Source: an uncultured Lachnospiraceae bacterium (lineage in GTDB: Bacteria > Bacillota > Clostridia > Lachnospirales > Lachnospiraceae). Taken from it: a stretch of DNA of 11,227 nucleotides. The DNA lies in assembly GCA_902782625.1 (NCBI GenBank), contig CACZNZ010000248.1, positions 1 through 11,227 on the forward strand, written 5' to 3'. Shown here piece after piece: positions 5,759 through 11,227 of the stretch (positions are counted from its first letter, which is position 1; every line of letters starts with the position of its first letter). The translations under genes were made by a program, and so were the position numbers. A model generated the notes under the pieces. That model was not told the origin of the DNA. It did not search any database and was given only the letters and a program-made list of their open reading frames with translations.

Positions 5759-7678
5759 TTATTCTCCCGGCTGCTTGTATAGCACCCGGAGAAGATCGTT
5801 AAATGTCTTTGCCTTTGCGATCTTTTTCATCAGATCCTCATCCTGAGCTATGGTTATAATCTCATCGTAGATTCTTATCAGCAGCTGATCATTCTTTCCT
5901 GTCTCTTCCGGAAATCCCAGAAGAATGATAATCGGGATATCCTGGTCCTCATGCCTGACCCCCGTCTCACAGACTCCGATGGCCATCACCAGCTTATCTC
6001 CCGCATAGTGCACCGTGTGAGGAATTGCGATGGACCGGTCAAATACCATGGTGCCCTTTTCTTCTCTTTCCTTAAGTCTTAAAAGAAAACCATCATCAAC
6101 ATAACCCTGATCCGCAAGGTTGTCCGCCATCAGCGCAAGTGCCTCATCATAGCTTTCATCTCCCCTAAAAAGGAAGAAGCGACTCTCATCCAGAAGACCG
6201 TTGATGACAAACCAGTTGTTATCGATGACCGGCACATCAACCTGATCCCAGTACTTTGCTTTCTCAATCTTATGAAAGAGTTCCTTTTCATTGAAGATCT
6301 CCCGGATCCGGATGGTGGGCCGGCTGCATTCATAAGGCAGGGAATAAGTCGTCAGTATGATATCCTGCGCTTCCAGATCCTCCCGATCAAAATCTTCGTT
6401 GTAATAAAGGGTAAGCACTGCTTTACTGTCCAGGACTTTCTTCAGCTGCACTTCGATAAGCTGGGCTGTTACCTTACCCCCTTCGCAAACCACAGCAATC
6501 CGGAAAGGTTTTTCTTCTTCTATTCCGTTTTCCGACAGGAAAATACCGAAATAAGCGGTAAGGTATCCCTTTTCCGATTCCGGAACCATGAAGCCATACT
6601 CCTCACTGATCACCGAGGAAGCAATGATAGCCATCTGGTAAGCAAGAGGATACTTTACGATCAGTTCTTCATAGAGAGGATTATCGATCTTTACATGAAA
6701 TCTGATCCGGTTCAGCATAAACATAATGTGATACAGAAATTCATCTTCGAACCGGTCCGTCACTATCTTGATGTTCAGTTCGTGACGGATCCTGGAAAAT
6801 ATATTCTGAATCAGAGGTCGGATGCTGCTGTCCAGACTGATCGTCTGCAGTTCATTGATATCCGCAGGAGTTCTCATTCCGATAATAGGAAGAAAAGTAT
6901 ATATCTTTTCTTCAAGAGGAATACTCGTATGCAGGATCAGACCAATCTGGTCCAAAAGAGTGTCCACCACTTCAAAAGAAGGACGCATCGTAAGGTTGTA
7001 ATATTTGGCTGACAGCTTCCCGAGACCGTGTCCGTTCAGAAGCCGGTCCAGCATCAACGTGACAAAGCGGATATAATTCTCTATGACATGCTTTTCAAAG
7101 AAATGTGCCTTCAAAGTATGCCGGATCACAACCTGAATCTCCTTGTCGAGTGGATAGTCCCGATAAACATCTTCAAACATATTCTCCATCACAAAGGTTC
7201 GAATATCGATCTCCTCACCCTCCAGAGTCAGGCCTTTACTGGTCTTCCCCAGAATAGACAAATCATACTCGCGGATCTCCTCCCGAAGTTTCTTCAGATC
7301 ACTGACAATGGTTGTTCTGCCAATATTCATCTCATAGGCAAGCTCGTCGGTCAGAATAGCCTCATCGGATCTCATCAGGCTTGCAAATATGTAATTCCTC
7401 CGATTCCGCCCTGAATTCATGAATTCATCTGTCTTAGTCAAAACAGAATAAAGCTTATTGAAGCGGTCCATATCAAAAACCCTGAGATCATATCTGCCCT
7501 TTGTTCCTTCGATTGCAGCGCAGGAAGCGATCTCTTTGTTCAGCTGTTTAATGTCGTTACGCACGGTCCTCTCACTGACAGAAAACTTTGTGGCCAGAGT
7601 GTTGATCCTGACCCCTGTGTGATTATGGAAATATTGTAATATCATCACAGCTCTGTTATCTTCAAAGAAACTTTTCAT
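5759..7678 (-). CDS. PRD-containing transcriptional activator with EIIB- and EIIA-like domains (MtlR/GutR-like)
   Basis: A 639-residue regulator. Domains in order: an N-terminal HTH (about 10-60, with KFSVSERTVRNDIKQLN), a second HTH (about 95-150, with NIGRTTIVSDLKKLREEI), PRD1 (about 180-285), PRD2 (about 290-390, with LYHIMFMLNRIRFHV and DNPLYEELI), an EIIB-like domain (about 392-485, with a P-loop cysteine C398 in VVCEGG), and a mannitol/fructose-type EIIA domain (about 500-635, with active-site H554 in SIAIPHTVH). H217, H317 and H328 are candidate PRD phosphorylation sites. Such proteins are DNA-binding activators whose activity is set by HPr and the cognate PTS: active when substrate is present and carbon status is low. 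It is first in the operon, so it probably activates its own unit. AAGGGAG six bases before the ATG supports the start. Confidence 0.9.
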   Translation of the reverse strand: MKSFFEDNRAVMILQYFHNHTGVRINTLATKFSVSERTVRNDIKQLNKEIASCAAIEGTKGRYDLRVFDMDRFNKLYSVLTKTDEFMNSGRNRRNYIFASLMRSDEAILTDELAYEMNIGRTTIVSDLKKLREEIREYDLSILGKTSKGLTLEGEEIDIRTFVMENMFEDVYRDYPLDKEIQVVIRHTLKAHFFEKHVIENYIRFVTLMLDRLLNGHGLGKLSAKYYNLTMRPSFEVVDTLLDQIGLILHTSIPLEEKIYTFLPIIGMRTPADINELQTISLDSSIRPLIQNIFSRIRHELNIKIVTDRFEDEFLYHIMFMLNRIRFHVKIDNPLYEELIVKYPLAYQMAIIASSVISEEYGFMVPESEKGYLTAYFGIFLSENGIEEEKPFRIAVVCEGGKVTAQLIEVQLKKVLDSKAVLTLYYNEDFDREDLEAQDIILTTYSLPYECSRPTIRIREIFNEKELFHKIEKAKYWDQVDVPVIDNNWFVINGLLDESRFFLFRGDESYDEALALMADNLADQGYVDDGFLLRLKEREEKGTMVFDRSIAIPHTVHYAGDKLVMAIGVCETGVRHEDQDIPIIILLGFPEETGKNDQLLIRIYDEIITIAQDEDLMKKIAKAKTFNDLLRVLYKQPGE

Positions 7679-7907
7679 ACATCACTCCCTTCCTCCTGTC
7701 CATATCCAATCTGAACTGCTCTCGCATCCGATTGGGTTCTGCTTCTTTCTATGGTTCACATTGTAGTGAAAAAGGAGGCCTTATTTAATACTGATAATTT
7801 CCCATCGGTGGAATTCCTTTAGTTCACCAGATTTCCGGGATGTGGAAAAATACCGAATGCCGCTAAGTGTAATTTAGTTATATCTTTTATTAATACTTTT
7901 ATTAAAG
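7679..7907 (-). other. 5' leader of the polyol PTS operon
   Basis: From the predicted transcription start to the activator ATG the leader is about 230 nt, with no gene in it. It contains a small inverted repeat, CCAATC (7706-7711) and GATTGG (7730-7735). A decamer GATTGGGTTC (7730-7739) recurs at 4613-4622 before the EIIBC gene. Near the start codon lie AGGAGG and AAGGGAG. No clear terminator/antiterminator pair is visible, so BglG-style antitermination is not supported. Confidence 0.4.
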
Positions 7908-7908
7908 T
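7884..7908 (-). promoter_or_regulatory. Candidate operator at the start of the polyol PTS operon
   Basis: This 25-bp AT-rich element begins six bases downstream of the -10 box. On the plus strand it holds two related 12-mers, CTTTTATTAATA and CTTTTATTAAAG, in tandem. It matches the element in the ROK gene leader (1553-1577) at 19 of 25 positions. Its position over the transcription start would suit a repressor, most simply the ROK protein. Confidence 0.45.
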
Positions 7909-7914
7909 AATTAA

Positions 7915-7943
7915 TTTATATCATGCTTTCCAGGATTCGTCAA
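7915..7943 (-). promoter_or_regulatory. Promoter of the polyol PTS operon
   Basis: On the minus strand TTGACG (7938-7943) and TATAAA (7915-7920) are separated by exactly 17 bp, a near-consensus sigma-70/SigA promoter. It lies right after the terminator of the neighbouring decayed locus. Such a strong core promoter fits control by a repressor. Confidence 0.7.
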
Positions 7944-7953
7944 GAGAAAACTC

Positions 7954-7993
7954 AAAAAAACAGGCCATCTGCTAATTCAGCAAATGACCTGTT
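7954..7993 (-). terminator. Rho-independent terminator after the regulator remnant
   Basis: A 15-bp stem (7959-7973 with 7979-7993; two G-U pairs on the minus-strand RNA) and a 5-nt loop. It is followed on the minus strand by a run of seven T. The stop codon of the small frame at 7972-8196 lies inside the hairpin. It insulates the PTS operon promoter from upstream transcription. Confidence 0.88.
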
Positions 7994-8196
7994 GCTCTAA
8001 TCTTTTTACATGGAGAAAACACGTAATCATCCATGATTGCAGTGTCATCTAATATCTCTGCAATTCTTATCTTTACCTCATGATCCAGCAGAATTCCTTT
8101 CCTTCGAACGACTGAAAGCTCCGGCAGATCGTAAAAGGTCAGCCAGTCATTGATATGATATATATCGTAATATATACTTCTCCGTGAAAGGTTCAT
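7972..8196 (-). pseudogene. Fragment of a BglG/PRD-type regulator (N-terminal HTH remnant)
   Basis: A 74-codon frame whose first half, LSRRSIYYDIYHINDWL followed by LPELSVVRRKGILLD, looks like the second half of an HTH domain and its wing in BglG/Mga-type PRD regulators. The N-terminal helix that should precede it and all PRD and EII domains are missing. The last residues read directly into a terminator hairpin. Its ATG overlaps the TGA of the preceding frame (ATGA at 8196-8193), but no independent ribosome binding site is convincing. It is best read as a leftover of a regulator gene after a deletion that joined it to the surface-protein gene. A small functional DNA-binding peptide is possible but unlikely. 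Confidence 0.55.
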
Positions 8197-8758
8197 CTGG
8201 TCTTCCTGATCTTCTTCCAGGATACTGTGACCTTTTTCTTCTTGACCTTGACCTTCACAGAGACAGGTTTTTTTGATATGGTGATCCGCTTTGAATTCTT
8301 GTTCGTGTTATTGTTGGTGGTGTTATTGTTGTTACTGTTGTTTGAGCTGTTATTCATGCTGCCGATGCTTATGTTGTTGCTATCGTTATTGGTATTATTG
8401 TAGGTATTGTTATTTATATCCTTTTTAGTCTCGTCTTCTGCAATAGTCACCTCTACATTGTCAGCTTCAGAATCATTGTAATTCTCATTTCCCTTTACCA
8501 TATACCAGACATAATAGGTTCCGGCTTCAGCGGCTATAGGGATAGCTGTGTTATAAGGTTGTATGGGTTCGGTTGCGGTGCCGAGGGCGAATTGCATGGT
8601 ACCTCCCACCAGCATAGATTCGTCCACGGTTATCAGCGGTTTCTCCGTCCCATCGTAAGTGCTGTTGTTTGCCGTGACGGTAGCTGGTACGCTGTTCCCC
8701 TTGCTGATCGTCACGGTCACGTCTACATTCTCTACAGTCTTGTAGTTAGATGATTCTG
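8193..8758 (-). pseudogene. C-terminal part of a secreted surface-type protein, frameshifted and truncated
   Basis: The frame can be read from about 8759 (PESSNYKTVENVDVTVTISKG) although its first start-like codon is a GTG at 8720 with no ribosome binding site. It continues the protein encoded just upstream in another frame. It has the end of one Ig-like module, a complete next module (STYDGTEKPLITV, GGTMQFALGT, AGTYYVWYMVKGNENYNDSEADNVEVTI), an Asn-rich linker, and a Lys/Val-rich start of a fibronectin-III-like domain (SVKVKVKKKKVTVSWKKIRKT). Such modules recur in Lachnospiraceae surface proteins, where the last domain normally continues for many more residues. Here it stops right after IRKTR, so the 3' end is lost. 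Confidence 0.6.
8295..8417 (-). repeat. Asn-codon-rich low-complexity linker
   Basis: Encodes about 40 residues made mostly of Asn with some Thr and Ser, between the Ig-like module and the Lys-rich C-terminal segment. At DNA level it is an imperfect run of AAT/AAC codons, prone to slippage. It most likely acted as a flexible spacer in the surface protein. Confidence 0.6.
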
Positions 8759-9766
8759 GCCATAGGTCGCTGTAGCCATTGGTGCTGACGCGATGTGATC
8801 TATCTTGTCAATCTCGTAATCCACATTGGCGGTCTTTCCCTCAACTGTGATCATCGCAGTATACTTGCCTGCATTGGTGGGAGCAGTCGTACTCTTTCCA
8901 TAGGTCGTGCCAGCTCTGCCAACATACATGATATCTGTTACCGCAATCGTCTGGCCGGTGGCGGCATTAAAGTCATCCAGTCCGTTCAACGCCGCTGAAG
9001 CGCTGCCATCGCCGCCATAAATCTTCAGCGATGGTTCAGCGATGGTCAGTGTCGTCTTATCGTTGAGAAGCGAACAGTTAGTCTCGGAACAAGTCGCCGT
9101 GATAGTCCCGCCGCTGGCATAGTAAGTGAAGTTGTGTGTATGCTCCGGACTCAGCGAAAACTCTTTTGTCGTAGAATTAAAAACAACTTTTGACAAATCA
9201 AGTTTCAATGCGGGGCGGACACCGCCACTTTTATAAACCTCGAAGCCTTTAGAGAAATGAAGAGTGCCGTTATAGAATACGCCCGCAGCACGGTATGTGG
9301 TATCACCTTGAGAGCAGAGCCACCAGCCATCATTCTCACTCGCAGTACTTGAGGAACACGTCATCACTTCTTGAGGGATAACTTTTGCCTCCTCAGCTGT
9401 AAGCAGAAACATCTCACCTCCACTGACTGCTGTTTTGAGATCATCTGAGATTTTGCTATTAAACCAGTCATCTACGACACCTTTTACAATAGAATCACTA
9501 TAACTATTTGTTCCATTATTTTGTGCATACTTTGATGTAGTAACACAGTTTTTTGAAAGCAACGTTACTATACTATCATCGCAAAAGATCAGGTACCAAT
9601 CATTGTTGGCAAATTTTACTTCTGTGTTTTTAAGACTTTCGTAATAATCGGCTTCATAAGCATAAGCCGTCAAGCTAACCCCCGGCATCAGCCCAAGCGC
9701 CAGTACAAGGCTGAACAAAATGCCTAAAATATGTTTTTTTTCATTCTCATAAGCTTCTCTCCCCAT
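8732..9766 (-). CDS. Secreted surface-type protein with DUF6273-like and Ig-like modules, N-terminal part; probably part of a pseudogene
   Basis: A 344-codon frame. A signal peptide is plain: KKHILGILFSLVLALGLMPG, then SLTAYA and likely cleavage before YEAD. Residues about 45-200 resemble the DUF6273-type domain of Clostridial secreted proteins (WWLCSQGD, VFYNGTLHF, GVRPALKLDLSKVVF). Residues about 205-320 form Ig-like or repeat modules (TLTIAEPSLKIYGGDG, GKSTTAPTNAGKYTAMITVEGKTANVDYEI). It ends abruptly at TATYGQNHLTTRL, and homologous sequence resumes in another frame at once, so the 3' end is a frameshift product. The ATG at 9766 overlaps GGGGAG, which looks like the ribosome binding site of a second ATG at 9750. 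The frame from 9750 fails after an A8 tract. The role of the intact protein is unknown; extracellular is the only safe statement. Confidence 0.55.
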   Translation of the reverse strand: MGREAYENEKKHILGILFSLVLALGLMPGVSLTAYAYEADYYESLKNTEVKFANNDWYLIFCDDSIVTLLSKNCVTTSKYAQNNGTNSYSDSIVKGVVDDWFNSKISDDLKTAVSGGEMFLLTAEEAKVIPQEVMTCSSSTASENDGWWLCSQGDTTYRAAGVFYNGTLHFSKGFEVYKSGGVRPALKLDLSKVVFNSTTKEFSLSPEHTHNFTYYASGGTITATCSETNCSLLNDKTTLTIAEPSLKIYGGDGSASAALNGLDDFNAATGQTIAVTDIMYVGRAGTTYGKSTTAPTNAGKYTAMITVEGKTANVDYEIDKIDHIASAPMATATYGQNHLTTRL

Positions 9767-9825
9767 TTCTTCTTTGTGGCGATTATGGCCACGACACAGT
9801 CATAACATCCATCTTTATTTATCAA

Positions 9826-9854
9826 ATTATAGCAAAGGCCCAATCCGTTCTCAA
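9826..9854 (-). promoter_or_regulatory. Promoter of the surface-protein gene
   Basis: On the minus strand TTGAGA (9849-9854) and TATAAT (9826-9831) are separated by 17 bp. The predicted leader is about 70 nt before the ATG at 9750. The 17-bp spacer differs from the 19-20 bp typical of MerR-activated promoters. Confidence 0.6.
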
Positions 9855-9881
9855 AGTTGAAACTATTCCGAAGGTTCAACT
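9855..9881. repeat. Inverted repeat at the merR stop codon and next to the downstream -35 box
   Basis: Arms AGTTGAA (9855-9861) and TTCAACT (9875-9881) with a 13-nt loop. The stop codon of the MerR gene lies in one arm. The following T run on the minus strand is only three bases, so it is a weak terminator at best. Because it abuts the -35 box of the next gene, it could also be a regulator binding site. Confidence 0.35.
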
Positions 9882-10688
9882 ATAAGATATCGGAAGATAA
9901 AAATCAATATATCGATGGATTCCATCTGTGTTATGACTTCGAGTATGCAATATTCCAAAAGGATCTCCGGCCAGCTTGAAATTGTGTTCCTCAATAAATG
10001 TCATTGCATGATCCAGGAGATGATAATGGAATGTCCCTTCTCCATTGGCTTCTACCAGGGTTTTGATACACAGCATACTTTCTATGGTCCGGGTATTATC
10101 GCCGGCCTGTATCCCCATCATTTCAAAGCGGTCTTTGCGTAGCATAAGCCCCCAGAAGTATTGATTGTCACCCTGACTTTCAATAATCTCTTTTGGGATG
10201 ATTACTACATTTTCTGTGAGGCTAAGGTTTGCGAGCCATGCTTTAAATTCCTGTGAAACGGTTTTGGAATTATAGAAATAGTAGTTTTGCCGATATAAAA
10301 TATATTTGTATTCCGGTATGGATTCGAATTCGATTTTATTTAATCTGCCCTCGATATTCCGGATGGCATTCAGATGACTCATGCTAAAATCATAAAGCCT
10401 CTGATAATGATCGCGCTTTTCCCGGAAATAATTGCCTTGCTTTTCCATCATATCGATTTGTTCCTGCAGGGAAGCATGGTGGATATACTGGATCAGATCT
10501 TTTGATGAATACTCCAGTGCCCTGTAATTGAGATACTCAAACAGAAAATTGATATCCCAGGCACTGTAATATCGGTAATTATTGTTCTCATCTATTTTAG
10601 GGGATATGACACCGATTTTTTCAAAGTATCGCAGTGTATCTACAGGAATCCCTGTAATCCTTGACACTTCTTTGGCTCTGTATTTCAT
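9876..10688 (-). CDS. MerR-family transcriptional regulator with C-terminal effector-binding domain
   Basis: A 270-residue protein. The N-terminal MerR HTH (about 1-70) reads MKYRAKEVSRITGIPVDTLRYFEKIGVISP and then NNNYRYYSAWDINFL, the classic family signature. A dimerisation coiled coil follows (about 73-118), then a GyrI-like effector-binding domain (about 122-268), the layout of BmrR-like drug-sensing regulators. These bind between -35 and -10 of target promoters and activate by DNA distortion when a ligand, often a lipophilic cation, binds. GGAG about ten bases before the ATG supports the start. The gene directly downstream is the surface-type protein, and no efflux gene is adjacent, so its target cannot be deduced. 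Confidence 0.88.
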   Translation of the reverse strand: MKYRAKEVSRITGIPVDTLRYFEKIGVISPKIDENNNYRYYSAWDINFLFEYLNYRALEYSSKDLIQYIHHASLQEQIDMMEKQGNYFREKRDHYQRLYDFSMSHLNAIRNIEGRLNKIEFESIPEYKYILYRQNYYFYNSKTVSQEFKAWLANLSLTENVVIIPKEIIESQGDNQYFWGLMLRKDRFEMMGIQAGDNTRTIESMLCIKTLVEANGEGTFHYHLLDHAMTFIEEHNFKLAGDPFGILHTRSHNTDGIHRYIDFYLPISYS

Positions 10689-10742
10689 CGTCTTATTTCT
10701 CCATAATATTTAGGGAAGGTCCTGATTCCATAATTCATCTCC

Positions 10743-10751
10743 ATTGTAGCA
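10743..10751 (-). promoter_or_regulatory. Extended -10 promoter of the MerR gene
   Basis: The minus strand reads TGCTACAAT, an extended -10 element, about 55 nt before the ATG. The matching -35 position falls within the terminator loop of the upstream gene and is poor (GTAGTT). The extended -10 may compensate for this. Confidence 0.45.
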
Positions 10752-10782
10752 CAAAACCCCGCATTAACTACGGGGTTTTGTG
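10750..10782. terminator. Rho-independent terminator after the oxidoreductase gene
   Basis: Perfect 12-bp arms CACAAAACCCCG (10750-10761) and CGGGGTTTTGTG (10771-10782), with a 9-nt loop. It lies 24 nt beyond the oxidoreductase stop. T runs are inside the stem on both strands, so it may work in both directions. Confidence 0.8.
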
Positions 10783-10806
10783 AATGAGTGAAAAGATAAT
10801 CAAGTA

Positions 10807-11227
10807 TTACAGGGCAAGGCCTAATTCAAAACCTTCTTTATTTGCAATCAGCGCGTTGCTTGTTTTAACTGCTCCGGCAATTTTGTGGATCTTGATGCCA
10901 GCTGCTTCCAGTTCATTTGCCAGGGTATCATTTGGCTTATATCCCATAGCCAGTACAACGCAGTCACAAGGCAGCTCTTTCTGGCCTTCCGGTGTCTCGA
11001 CCAGGACAGAGTCCTCTTTGATCTCGAGAACCTTTGTGGAAGTATAGGAACGAACATGGAAACGGTCCATCACTTTGGAGAGATTCTCTTTGCTTACGCC
11101 ATCCAGTTCTTCCATCAGTACCGGTTTCATTTCCACGATGGTAGCAGCTTTCTGAACGGATGCCAGATGAGCGGCTGTCTCACAACCGACTTCACCGCCG
11201 CCGGCTATGACTACATTATCTCCGGCC
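10807..11227 (-). CDS. FAD/NAD(P)-dependent oxidoreductase, C-terminal fragment (runs off window)
   Basis: The last 140 codons of a longer gene. They begin AGDNVVIAGGGEVGCETAAH, a GxGxxG dinucleotide-binding loop as in the pyridine nucleotide-disulfide oxidoreductase fold. An acidic strand end follows (TIVEM), then VRSYTSTKVLEIKEDSVLV and the second FAD-type motif VVLAMGYKPND. The end of the protein (AGAVKTSNALIANKEGFELGLAL) resembles the C-terminus of NADH:flavin oxidoreductase/2,4-dienoyl-CoA reductase-type enzymes (old yellow enzyme, FadH/BaiCD-like), where this module passes electrons from NADH to FAD. The N-terminal TIM-barrel that would confirm this lies outside the window. The gene ends with its own terminator and is unrelated to its neighbours as far as can be seen. 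Confidence 0.82.
   Translation of the reverse strand, partial: AGDNVVIAGGGEVGCETAAHLASVQKAATIVEMKPVLMEELDGVSKENLSKVMDRFHVRSYTSTKVLEIKEDSVLVETPEGQKELPCDCVVLAMGYKPNDTLANELEAAGIKIHKIAGAVKTSNALIANKEGFELGLAL

Noticed and set aside
6272..7012. 246-codon plus-strand frame opposite the PRD activator
   Set aside because: Antisense shadow; the activator's domains are intact across the same bases.
7679..7907. BglG-type antitermination (RAT) system or riboswitch in the operon leader
   Set aside because: No terminator with a T tract and no overlapping antiterminator could be drawn, and the regulator has DNA-binding HTH domains rather than a CAT RNA-binding domain.
7915..7943. Catabolite-responsive (cre) site overlapping the PTS operon promoter
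   Set aside because: The nearest match has GC instead of the central CG and lacks the closing CA, so it does not fit the consensus.
7972..9766. Mobile element as the cause of the broken surface-protein locus
   Set aside because: No transposase, terminal inverted repeats or target duplications could be seen; a simple deletion explains the junctions.

Overview
The window looks like a low- to mid-GC Clostridia chromosome, most likely a gut Lachnospiraceae. This rests on strong AGGAGG-type ribosome binding sites, the PRD/PTS regulator style, and a secreted protein with repeat modules typical of that family; no marker gene fixes the species. Every gene I can support lies on the minus strand, so the region is transcribed from right to left.

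Right edge (about 9.9-11.2 kb): the C-terminal part of an FAD/NAD(P)-dependent oxidoreductase with a strong hairpin terminator, then a MerR-family regulator with a C-terminal effector-binding domain. Between 9.77 and 7.97 kb lies a decayed locus. It holds a secreted surface-type protein that appears broken three times (an A8 tract at the signal-peptide start, an internal frameshift, and a truncated 3' end). The truncated end is joined to a fragment of a BglG/PRD-type regulator, and a good terminator closes the unit.

Centre (7.94-1.6 kb): a polyol-PTS operon. A consensus-like promoter (TTGACG-17-TATAAA) reads into a PRD/EIIB/EIIA transcriptional activator, gutM, glucitol-type EIIC (srlA/gutA), EIIBC (srlE/gutE), EIIA (srlB/gutB), and a glycerol-1-phosphate dehydrogenase-like (AraM/EgsA family) NAD-dependent enzyme, ending at a perfect-stem terminator. 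The dehydrogenase stands where the short-chain sorbitol-6-phosphate dehydrogenase (SrlD) sits in the classical operon, and no SrlD homologue is visible. My inference is that the PTS imports and phosphorylates a polyol and this enzyme oxidises the phosphate.

Downstream (1.54-0.42 kb): a ROK-family repressor with its own promoter, whose -35 box lies inside the operon terminator. A 25-bp AT-rich element with 19 of 25 identical positions lies just downstream of the -10 box of both the PTS operon and the ROK gene. It is a candidate shared operator, and a 13-bp part of it recurs before the dehydrogenase gene. At the left edge, after another terminator, a MATE-family exporter gene starts and runs out of the window.

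No rRNA, tRNA, CRISPR array, insertion sequence or phage gene was seen.
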